From contig JAJHRM010000126.1 in assembly GCA_020832965.1 (NCBI GenBank), forward strand, positions 1 through 7,146: a DNA stretch of 7,146 nt. Reading direction: 5' to 3'. Of the stretch, positions 1 through 5,204 are shown piece by piece; the first letter of the stretch is position 1; every line of letters begins with the position of its first letter. A program made the position numbers and the translations under genes. This DNA comes from Thermofilum sp. (GTDB lineage Archaea > Thermoproteota > Thermoprotei > Thermofilales > Thermofilaceae). Under the pieces are notes generated by a model. That model had not been told where the DNA came from. It searched no databases and was given only the letters and a program-made list of their open reading frames with translations.

Positions 1-531
1 GCAATAGCCACGGGGCACTCGGGCATGAGTACCCTGCATGCTGAGAGCATAGACTACGCGGTAAAGAGAATAATCTCCCCACCCATGAACATCCCACTCT
101 TCCTCGTGCCCATGATGAACGTTTTCCTGCTAATTAAGAGAATAAAGATAGGGGAGCGTGTAGTGAGGCGGATAGTAACAGTGGCAGAGGCCACAGGCGT
201 GGATGAGGCGAGCGGTCAAGTAACATTTAACGTTGTGTACAAGTACAATCCCATCTCCATGCGGATCGAGAAGGTGGGAGAAAGCGAGTTGCTGAGGGCG
301 ATTTCCCAGGAAAGGTACATCCCCCAGAGGAGCATGGAGGAGGAGCTTCAGAGGAGAAAAACAGTGCTCGAGCTGCTGGTCAAGAATAATGTGAACAGGT
401 TTGAGGATGTCAGCAAAGTTGTCCGGGACTACTACCTCAGGCCTGAACAAACGTATTACCAGCTAGTAAGCGGCTCCTACCCCTTTGCGAGCATAGCGCG
501 CGCGCAGCGCGCGCGCTCAGCAGGGGGCTGA
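1..531 (+). CDS. Type IV pilus/archaellum-type secretion ATPase (FlaI/GspE family), 5'-truncated by window edge
   Basis: This is the C-terminal part of a cytoplasmic hexameric ATPase that powers assembly of type IV pilus-like filaments (archaellum, adhesive pili) or type II-like secretion. The frame is open from base 1. The first residues read TGHSGMSTLHAES, the 'His box' found after the Walker B region in GspE/PilB/FlaI ATPases. The Walker A and B motifs lie upstream of the window. After the His box come NPP-type and KIGERVVRRIVTVAE segments and an acidic C-terminal helical part (about residues 115-155 of the visible chain) ending in the family-typical DYYLRP. The last 13 or so residues (ASIARAQRARSAGG) are encoded by a GC-alternating palindrome and do not look native, so the true C-terminus may have been replaced by a rearrangement. 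The family is clear; which filament system it serves cannot be told. Confidence 0.88.
   Translation, partial: AIATGHSGMSTLHAESIDYAVKRIISPPMNIPLFLVPMMNVFLLIKRIKIGERVVRRIVTVAEATGVDEASGQVTFNVVYKYNPISMRIEKVGESELLRAISQERYIPQRSMEEELQRRKTVLELLVKNNVNRFEDVSKVVRDYYLRPEQTYYQLVSGSYPFASIARAQRARSAGG
495..517. repeat. Perfect 11-bp (GC)n inverted repeat at a gene-gene junction
   Basis: The arms agcgcgcgcgc (495-505) and gcgcgcgcgct (507-517) are exact reverse complements around a single A at 506. The alternating purine-pyrimidine run could form a cruciform or Z-DNA. It lies exactly where recognisable ATPase coding ends and Alba homology begins, in a different frame. Shorter GCGCGC hairpins occur at the 3' end of tnpB (2140-2154) and upstream of the tRNA (3254-3268). 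A mobile or recombination-derived origin is inference. Confidence 0.75.
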
Positions 532-739
532 GAGGGTCACGCTGAGGGCTAGGGAGAGGCACGTGGCGAGGGCGGTGGACGTGGCTGAGGTTGCGAGGAG
601 GCTGCTTAGCGGAGCGGTCGAGCTAGGGGGCGTCAGGATCGCGAGCGAGGCCGTGGGCAGCGGGAGGCTCGTGAGCGCGATCGAGATCACCCTCGTGAGG
701 GCAAAGCCGAGGAGGCGCAGGAGCGGGAGGGGGAGCTAA
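518..739 (+). pseudogene. Alba chromatin protein, N-terminally truncated remnant
   Basis: This frame begins QQGAERVTLRARERHVARAV and continues through DVAEVARRLL to VRIASEAVGSGRLVSAIEIT, closing with a basic tail and TAA at 737-739. That matches the second two-thirds of Alba (Sac10b), the small DNA/RNA-binding chromatin protein of archaea, whose usual sequence is near NQGxxxVxIKARGRAISRAVDVAE...RIGSE...RVSxIEI. About 25 N-terminal residues (strand 1 and start of helix 1) are missing. Upstream in this frame there is only the (GC)n palindrome and then a stop at 494-496. No ATG, GTG or TTG occurs before GTG 563, which would cut off the RAR motif as well. The gene is therefore probably dead, and a functional Alba should exist elsewhere in the genome. 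Family call good; pseudogene status likely. Confidence 0.75.
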
Positions 740-741
740 CC

Positions 742-749
742 ATATAAAG
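742..749 (+). promoter_or_regulatory. TATA box for tnpB
   Basis: The string atataaag begins three bases after the Alba-remnant stop and is the clearest AT-rich element in a GC-rich stretch. Transcription starting about 25 bp downstream (near 771) would leave a leader of roughly 11 nt before GTG 782. The G-rich run at 773-780 is a weak SD candidate. Confidence 0.6.
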
Positions 750-781
750 GGGTTCAATATTACTACTAGCGCGGGGGCGGC

Positions 782-2173
782 GTGCGCGTCGTGCCGCTGA
801 ATGCCTGGGCCCTGCTCCTCTTGGGCTTAGATGACCCCCGCTGCTACGGCGGCTGGTTGATTGGGGTCCAGGTTGAGCGGTGCGACGTGGTTAGGCTGCG
901 CCCCGGCGCAGAGCACGAAGAGCTGCTATTCTACGCTGGCGACCAGTGCGCCAGGCTGATCAACATGGAGAACTATCGGCGTAGGCAGCTCTTCTTCGCT
1001 GGCAGGGGCATCGACGCTGGCGTGAAGGTCGCTAGGGAGCTGGCTAAGAGCGTTCCCGAGTACAAGGAGGTCAAGGGGGTGCTCGGCTCTGCGAACTTCG
1101 ACGAGGCGCTGAGGAAGGTGAGCGAGGCTTGGAGGAGCTTCGCCGAGCTGCTGAAAGAGAAGAAGCAGGGGAAGCTACCTCCTTGGATGAACCCGAGGCC
1201 TCCGGGGTACAGGAAGCGCAACGGCGAGAGGGTGCCGATCATCATCGTGCGTGCGGACAACTACCGCATAGATGCTGAGAGGAAGGTGATCCACTTAGGC
1301 TACTGGAACGTGGACATCCCGTTCACCGGCAAGCTACGATGGCTTTCGAAGCCTGGAGCTAAGCGCGGCAGGATGGAGATTACATACAACCCCATCAAGA
1401 AGCGCTGGTACGCGCACATATCAGTCAGGGTGACCCTCGAGAGGAGGAGCGCCGGAGGAGGCTTCATGGGGATAGACCTGGGAAGGGAGGTGCTGGTCGC
1501 TGCCGTTGCGAGCGACGGCACTGCGCTGCTGTACAAGGGCTCGGCGCTGAAGAGCGACTACTTCTACTTCGAGAAGAAAATAGCGGAGATCGACAAAGCC
1601 CTGTCAGACCCCAGGAGCGAGGAGGCTACCAAAAGCGTGCTTGTGAAGGAGCGCAGGCGCCTCTACGACAAGAGGAAGAGGCGCCGCGACCAGACGTTCG
1701 CGAACACTGCTTCGCACGTGAGAGGCGAGGCTGTCAGGAGGAACGTCGGCATCGTCTTCATCGGCTACCCATGGTACATATCGCATGAGAAGCCTGGGAA
1801 GGGCAACACGAACATGTGGGGCCAGCTTCAGCTGATGCTGAGGCTTGCAACGACGCTTGAGAACGCTGGCATACCTGCGTTCGCAGTGAGCGAGGACGGG
1901 ACATCGAAGATCTGCGCGTACCACAGAGTGGAGGCTCGGAGGGGTCCGAGGGGGCTCGTCCACTGCCCCAACGGGCACACTCTGCACGCGGACGTCAACG
2001 GCGGCTTAGGCATCATGCTACGCGGGCTGGAGGCGCTGGGGATCAAGGCGGAGCTGCCAAAGCGCATCAAAGTGCTCAGCTTCCTAGCGACACCCGGCGG
2101 AGTAACCATAACCCCTGCGATAAGGCGGGGTAACGGATGGCGCGCGCTGCGCGCTGCGAGCATTAGAAGGTAA
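782..2173 (+). CDS. tnpB: Stand-alone TnpB (IS200/IS605 OrfB-type) RuvC protein, atypical active site
   Basis: 463 residues from GTG 782; a GTG at 791 is an equally plausible start. TnpB proteins are RNA-guided RuvC nucleases encoded by IS200/IS605-type elements. The N-terminal part (to about 220) includes the basic PWMNPRPPGYRKR stretch and a GRMEITYNPIKKRWYAHISV segment typical of OrfB. RuvC-I is GIDLGREVLVAAVASDG with D232. RuvC-III is HADVNGGLGIM with D404. At RuvC-II the protein reads IVFIGYPWYISHE, with G328 where the usual catalytic Glu sits and E336 nearby. The zinc-finger slot is C378-x2-H381...C395-x3-H399 instead of four cysteines. I recall GYP-type motifs in crenarchaeal TnpBs, so these may be clade traits. 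No TnpA is nearby. The last 20 or so codons overlap repeat copy A, as expected for a TnpB gene overlapping its omega-RNA. Confidence 0.87.
   Translation: MRVVPLNAWALLLLGLDDPRCYGGWLIGVQVERCDVVRLRPGAEHEELLFYAGDQCARLINMENYRRRQLFFAGRGIDAGVKVARELAKSVPEYKEVKGVLGSANFDEALRKVSEAWRSFAELLKEKKQGKLPPWMNPRPPGYRKRNGERVPIIIVRADNYRIDAERKVIHLGYWNVDIPFTGKLRWLSKPGAKRGRMEITYNPIKKRWYAHISVRVTLERRSAGGGFMGIDLGREVLVAAVASDGTALLYKGSALKSDYFYFEKKIAEIDKALSDPRSEEATKSVLVKERRRLYDKRKRRRDQTFANTASHVRGEAVRRNVGIVFIGYPWYISHEKPGKGNTNMWGQLQLMLRLATTLENAGIPAFAVSEDGTSKICAYHRVEARRGPRGLVHCPNGHTLHADVNGGLGIMLRGLEALGIKAELPKRIKVLSFLATPGGVTITPAIRRGNGWRALRAASIRR
2106..2156 (+). repeat. Two-hairpin repeat, copy A (putative tnpB right end / omega-RNA 3' scaffold)
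   Basis: About 50 nt at the 3' end of tnpB recur at 3221-3270 in the same orientation, with 36 or so nearly identical leading bases. Hairpin 1 is ccctgc (2113-2118), loop gataag, gcgggg (2125-2130). Hairpin 2 is gcgcgc (2140-2145), loop gct, gcgcgc (2149-2154). In TnpB systems the omega-RNA overlaps the gene's 3' end and ends at the element's right end, with the adjoining flank acting as guide. The position and structure fit that model; transcription is not shown. Confidence 0.7.
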
Positions 2174-2179
2174 AGCCTT

Positions 2180-2257
2180 CCCCTCCTAGCTGCTGGGACA
2201 TTTACACGTGCTGTGCTGGAGTGCTGCAGGAGGCGCGCGGTAGCAGGCGAGGAGGGG
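2180..2257. terminator. Inverted repeat with pyrimidine tracts between convergent tnpB and trm5
   Basis: The string cccctcctagctgct (2180-2194) is nearly the reverse complement of agcaggcgaggagggg (2242-2257), with a 47-nt spacer. Each strand presents a pyrimidine-rich tract just after the stop of the gene it would terminate: 2178-2187 for tnpB, and the complement of 2250-2266 for trm5. A two-way terminator is the simplest reading. A structured right flank of the TnpB element is an alternative. Confidence 0.4.
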
Positions 2258-2273
2258 GCAGAAAAGCGTGGAT

Positions 2274-3134
2274 TCACCCGCGTGGGCGCGTGCTCAGCAA
2301 AACATCTATTGCTACCTTGTATGTTCTCGGAGCGTAGGGTGATACCCTTCTCGCCCCCTTAAGCTCTGCCGCGAAGTTCCTCTTTTGGGCTGCCTCCCGG
2401 ACTAGCCTGAATGCTTCAGTGTAAAGGTCTTCTTCCCTGGACCAGTAGTAAAAGTGTATCCAGCCGCCCGCCTCCTTTAGGCAGTTCACAGCCTCGTCGA
2501 GAAATGAATACGCGCCTTTGGGTAGTGGCATTACGACCCTGTCGCACTGGTTAAAGAATTTCACGGCTTCTATCTTTACGTCTCCTAGGACTGGCTGAAC
2601 CATGTGCTGAACCTTGTTTAACTTTATGTTCTCAACCATGTAGTTGTAGGCAACCGGGTTTATCTCTATGGCAATAATCTTCCTCACAGCGGGCTGCCTC
2701 TTAGCTATGGCTATAGCATAAGGTCCGACACCTGCAAACATCACCATGACTGTTTCGCCTGGCTTCACCTGGCTGGCAACCCTCTGCCTCTCCGTTGCTT
2801 CGCGTGGAGAAAAGTAAACCTTGGCCACGTCCAGTTTGATTTTGTAGCCATGCTCCACGTGAACGACCTCGGTTATGTTTTCGCCCTTAACCAGTTCGAG
2901 TTCCCTTACCCGATACTCGCCCATCCGCTCACTAGCCTTCCTATAAACCGCCTTGACGTTCCTGTGAACTCGAAAAATAGCATCTGCCACAAGTTCTTTG
3001 TAGGGAAGTACTGCATCATCAAGCTCTACAATGGCTACGGCTTTCTCACGTGACCCAATAATGTCAAAACTTGACGGTACCAGAGGTAGCAAGCTATCGG
3101 GAATCTTGCCCTTTAATACTTCGCGGATGCGCAT
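2274..3134 (-). CDS. trm5: tRNA (guanine-37-N1)-methyltransferase, Trm5 family (possibly Trm5a/Taw22)
   Basis: A SAM-dependent class I methyltransferase that forms m1G37 in tRNA. The Trm5a/Taw22 branch also methylates a wyosine intermediate of tRNA-Phe. 286 residues from ATG at 3134; a TTG at 3140 would add MA. Visible parts are SFDIIGSREKAVAIVEL (22-38), the family-typical LDVAKVYFSPREATERQR (101-118), the SAM loop MVMFAGVGPYAIAIA (130-144), IEINP (156-160), the substrate motif MPLPKGAY (202-209) and the C-terminal RRVSPYAPRTYKVAIDV (262-278). The catalytic loop reads P-L-P where Trm5b-type enzymes have N-L-P. I recall this proline from Trm5a-type enzymes, so the Trm5a label is tentative. 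Taw2 was considered, but it lacks this LPK motif. The gene has its own promoter and converges on tnpB. Confidence 0.87.
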   Translation of the reverse strand: MRIREVLKGKIPDSLLPLVPSSFDIIGSREKAVAIVELDDAVLPYKELVADAIFRVHRNVKAVYRKASERMGEYRVRELELVKGENITEVVHVEHGYKIKLDVAKVYFSPREATERQRVASQVKPGETVMVMFAGVGPYAIAIAKRQPAVRKIIAIEINPVAYNYMVENIKLNKVQHMVQPVLGDVKIEAVKFFNQCDRVVMPLPKGAYSFLDEAVNCLKEAGGWIHFYYWSREEDLYTEAFRLVREAAQKRNFAAELKGARRVSPYAPRTYKVAIDVLLSTRPRG

Positions 3135-3160
3135 GGCCAATGCCTAAAGATGCTCAGCGA

Positions 3161-3170
3161 AAATATATTG
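3161..3170 (-). promoter_or_regulatory. TATA box for trm5
   Basis: The minus strand reads caatatattt here, about 26 bp upstream of position 3140. Transcription would thus start within a few bases of TTG 3140/ATG 3134, giving a leaderless or near-leaderless mRNA. No SD-like sequence precedes the start. Confidence 0.55.
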
Positions 3171-3186
3171 TTTCGCGCAGACGTCG

Positions 3187-3197
3187 AAAAATATTTA
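3187..3197 (+). promoter_or_regulatory. TATA box probably belonging to tRNA-Ala, displaced by repeat copy B
   Basis: An AT-rich box (aaaatatttat, preceded by the purine-rich BRE-like cgaaa) faces the tRNA but lies about 97 bp from its 5' end. The expected initiation point is near 3218, just ahead of repeat copy B. No TATA-like sequence exists at the normal place about 30 bp ahead of the tRNA, because that region is GC hairpin. Subtracting copy B brings the spacing to about 40-47 bp, close to the archaeal tRNA norm. Confidence 0.55.
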
Positions 3198-3220
3198 TGA
3201 GGCCGGCGGCATCATAAAAC

Positions 3221-3270
3221 CCATAACCCTGCGATAAGGCGGGGTAACGGGTGGCGCGCGTAGCGCGCTG
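3221..3270 (+). repeat. Two-hairpin repeat, copy B (solo omega-RNA-like element)
   Basis: This is the second copy of the tnpB 3'-end repeat, in the same orientation and with no tnpB attached. Hairpin 1 is accctgc (3226-3232), loop gataag, gcggggt (3239-3245): seven pairs including one G-U. Hairpin 2 is gcgcgc (3254-3259), loop gta, gcgcgc (3263-3268). Loop 1 and the linker taacggRtg are conserved with copy A. The differences are a one-base indel in stem 1 and changes in loop 2, which leave both stems paired. It sits between a TATA box and tRNA-Ala, with 19 nt separating its end from the tRNA. Confidence 0.72.
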
Positions 3271-3289
3271 TTCCTAGTATGCTGTATGT

Positions 3290-3380
3290 GGGCCGGTCGT
3301 CTAGTGGGAGGATACCGCCTTCGCAAGGATAGTACCGAGAGCGGCGGAGGTCCCGGGTTCGAATCCCGGCCGGTCCACCA
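3290..3380 (+). tRNA. tRNA-Ala(CGC) with 16-nt intron and encoded CCA
   Basis: All arms pair. Acceptor gggccgg (3290-3296) pairs with ccggtcc (3370-3376), including the G3-U70 pair that marks alanine tRNA. D-stem 3299-3302 pairs with 3310-3313. Anticodon stem ccgcc (3315-3319) pairs with ggcgg (3343-3347). The five-base variable loop is 3348-3352. T-arm ccggg (3353-3357), loop ttcgaat, cccgg (3365-3369). Discriminator A is 3377 and CCA is encoded at 3378-3380. After removal of the intron (3326-3341) the anticodon loop is TTCGCAC with anticodon CGC at 3322-3324. The mature length is 75 nt with CCA. It reads alanine GCG codons. The gene is followed by gltX on the same strand, which appears to have its own promoter. 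Confidence 0.92.
3326..3341 (+). other. tRNA intron at 37/38 in a bulge-helix-bulge motif
   Basis: Bases 3320-3323 (ttcg) pair with 3335-3338 or nearby cgag to form the four-pair central helix. It is flanked by the three-base bulges caa (3324-3326) and agc ahead of the 3' anticodon stem. Cuts inside those bulges give exon ends A37 and C38 and a 16-nt intron. This is the canonical archaeal splicing-endonuclease substrate and intron position. The outer intron helix is weak. Confidence 0.82.
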
Positions 3381-3430
3381 AGCTCTTCTAAAGCAGTGAT
3401 GTGGTAGTGGCTTTCGTGGGTGTGTATACT

Positions 3431-3440
3431 AAAGTTTAAT
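3431..3440 (+). promoter_or_regulatory. Candidate TATA box for gltX
   Basis: The string aaagtttaat lies about 26 bp ahead of 3462. A transcript starting there would open directly onto the SD at 3464-3470 and the TTG start at 3478. Read-through from the tRNA promoter is also possible. Confidence 0.4.
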
Positions 3441-3463
3441 TAGTGTGTTTAGAGAGGTGTTCA

Positions 3464-3470
3464 GGAGGTG
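3464..3470 (+). promoter_or_regulatory. Shine-Dalgarno site that sets the gltX start
   Basis: The string ggaggtg is a full match to the archaeal anti-SD and is followed after seven bases by an in-frame TTG at 3478. The upstream in-frame GTGs at 3445 and 3457 have no SD, so TTG 3478 is preferred. Confidence 0.75.
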
Positions 3471-3477
3471 TGATGTC

Positions 3478-5187
3478 TTGGAGATTGATGTCAGGAGGGT
3501 TGCCCTTAAGCATGCACTTGCTAATGCTGTGAAGTTTGGGGGGAGGGCTAGGGTAGACGCTGTAGCGAGCAAGGTTTTCGCTGAGGTGCCTGAGCTCAGG
3601 AGGAGTGCACGGGAAATCTTAGAAGTAGTGGAGGAGGTTGTGGAGGAGGTTAACTCCATGGATAGGGACTCGCAGCTGAGGCTTCTCTCAGAGGTTTGGC
3701 CTGAGGCGCTTTCGACGGAGAAGCGGGTGGAGGTGAGGCGCTTGCCCCCTTTGCCTGGTGCGGAGGAGCTGGGGGGTAGGGTTGTAACGAGGTTTGCGCC
3801 GAACCCTGACTTTGTTTTACACCTGGGGAGCGCTCGTCCAGCAATCCTCAACTACTACTATGCTAAGAAGATGTATAGTGGCAAGTTTATTTTGAGATTC
3901 GAGGATACGGATCCGAAGACGAAGCGCCCGCTTAGGGAGGCGTATGACCTGATAAGGGAGGATTTAAAGTGGCTAAATACGCTCTGGGATGAGGAGTATA
4001 TCCAGAGCCTGCGTATGGAGATGTATTACGGCGTGGCTCAGGAGCTGATTAGGAGGGGTAAGGCGTATGTCTGCACGCATAACCAAGAGGAGATAAGGAG
4101 GTATAGGGAGGGGGGAGTCCCTGATCCGTGCTCTAGGCTTCCCGTCGAGGAACACTTGGAGCGCTGGGATAAGATGCTGTCTGGAGAGTTCCCTGAGGGG
4201 GGCGCGGTTATGCGTGTAAAGACTGACCCAGCTCATCCGAACCCGTCAGTGAGGGACTGGATTGCCTTCCGGGTCTTGGACACTGAGAGGTCGCCCCACC
4301 CGCTAGTGGGTAATAGGTATAGAGTGTGGCCTACATATAACTTTGCCTGCGCCGTTGACGATCATTTCTTGGGCGTGACTCACGTTCTTAGGGGTGAGGA
4401 GCATGCAGTTAATACCGTGAAGCAGAGCTATGTGTACGAGCACATGGGGTGGAGGCCCCCGGTAAGCATTCACTTTGGTAGAATGAACCTGGAGGGGATG
4501 ATTCTCAGCAAGTCTCTCATTAAGAGAGGGCTTGACAGGAGAATGTATACTTCGTTTGATGATATAAGGCTCGGTACGCTTGCGGCTCTGAGGAGACGTG
4601 GCATTCTGCCTGAAGCCATCTGGGACGTGGTTCTAGAGGTAGGCATAAAGTCGTCCACCGCGAGGATCAGCATTGATAAGCTTCACGCCTTTAACAGGAA
4701 GTACCTGGAGCCTAGGGCTAACAGATACATGTTTGTGCCTGAGCCTGTGAGGAAGGTGGAGCTGGAAGGCCTCCATGCACCAGTAACCGCCGAGATAATT
4801 GTTCATCCATCATTTCCTGAGAGGGGTAGGAGGAAACTAACTTTCAAGGAGCCTGTCGTCTACGTCAATGAGAGAGACCTGGGGAGCGAGATGGTGAGGC
4901 TTATGGGTCTCGGAAACTTCCTGGTCATGAATGGGTCTATGCTCAGGTTTCTGAATAATGACGTGGCATTCGCCAAGGAAAAGAAGCTACAGATTGTGCA
5001 GTGGGCGCCCGTTGAAAGCGCTGTCAGGGCTTCTATCTTAAAAGCCGAGGGTAATATGCTTAGAAGGATTGACGGTTATGCTGAGCCCTCAACCCGGGAA
5101 CTCAGGGTAGGTGAACAGCTGCAGTTTGTGAGAGTAGGCTACGTGAAGAAAGACCAAGGCGAAGTCTACCTATTTACACACGATTAG
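3478..5187 (+). CDS. gltX: Glutamyl-tRNA synthetase, archaeal type
   Basis: Class I aminoacyl-tRNA synthetase charging tRNA-Glu; in most archaea it also charges tRNA-Gln with Glu for later amidation. 569 residues from TTG 3478, within the usual archaeal range; GTG 3445 would give 580. An N-terminal helical region of about 100 residues (ALKHALANAVKFGG) precedes the Rossmann domain, as in archaeal enzymes. The HIGH signature is APNPDFVLHLGSARPAI (HLGS at 115-118). Then come RFEDTDPKTKRP (140-151), the tRNA/ATP-site region YNFACAVDDHFLGVTHVLRG (287-306) and the KMSKS-equivalent ILSKS (342-346). The C-terminal part is the beta-barrel anticodon-binding region of the GlnRS-like archaeal/eukaryal class, not the helical bacterial type. 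The gene follows tRNA-Ala on the same strand. It is intact, and the stop TAG ends at 5187. Confidence 0.95.
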   Translation: MEIDVRRVALKHALANAVKFGGRARVDAVASKVFAEVPELRRSAREILEVVEEVVEEVNSMDRDSQLRLLSEVWPEALSTEKRVEVRRLPPLPGAEELGGRVVTRFAPNPDFVLHLGSARPAILNYYYAKKMYSGKFILRFEDTDPKTKRPLREAYDLIREDLKWLNTLWDEEYIQSLRMEMYYGVAQELIRRGKAYVCTHNQEEIRRYREGGVPDPCSRLPVEEHLERWDKMLSGEFPEGGAVMRVKTDPAHPNPSVRDWIAFRVLDTERSPHPLVGNRYRVWPTYNFACAVDDHFLGVTHVLRGEEHAVNTVKQSYVYEHMGWRPPVSIHFGRMNLEGMILSKSLIKRGLDRRMYTSFDDIRLGTLAALRRRGILPEAIWDVVLEVGIKSSTARISIDKLHAFNRKYLEPRANRYMFVPEPVRKVELEGLHAPVTAEIIVHPSFPERGRRKLTFKEPVVYVNERDLGSEMVRLMGLGNFLVMNGSMLRFLNNDVAFAKEKKLQIVQWAPVESAVRASILKAEGNMLRRIDGYAEPSTRELRVGEQLQFVRVGYVKKDQGEVYLFTHD

Positions 5188-5204
5188 CGCCCTAAGCGCG
5201 CTCT

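Noticed and set aside
563..739. Short functional protein from GTG 563 in the Alba remnant
   Set aside because: It would lack strand 1, helix 1 and the RNA/DNA-contact RAR motif, and no SD or promoter precedes it.
1604..2277. Open frames on the minus strand within tnpB
   Set aside because: Low-complexity Ser/Pro/Arg translations typical of the antisense of GC-rich coding DNA. The tnpB reading carries the RuvC motifs.
2106..3270. Composite transposon carrying trm5 between direct repeats
   Set aside because: trm5 is a housekeeping gene with its own promoter and no transposition signs. The repeats are better explained as a tnpB right end and a solo copy.
2106..3277. CRISPR array or trans-acting CRISPR-type RNA
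   Set aside because: Only two copies 1.1 kb apart, with a gene between them, no regular spacers and no cas genes.
3290..3380. tRNA-Glu assignment for the tRNA gene
   Set aside because: The GTCTAGTGGGAGGATA D-arm region looks Glu-like, but the BHB-defined splice gives anticodon CGC in loop TTCGCAC, and the acceptor has G3-U70, both alanine features.
3445..3477. gltX start at GTG 3445 or GTG 3457
   Set aside because: Neither has an SD, whereas ggaggtg sits seven bases before TTG 3478 and the resulting N-terminus fits archaeal GluRS.
3429..3851. Ser/Leu-rich open frame antisense to the gltX start
   Set aside because: No recognisable protein features, and it fully overlaps conserved GluRS coding and its SD.
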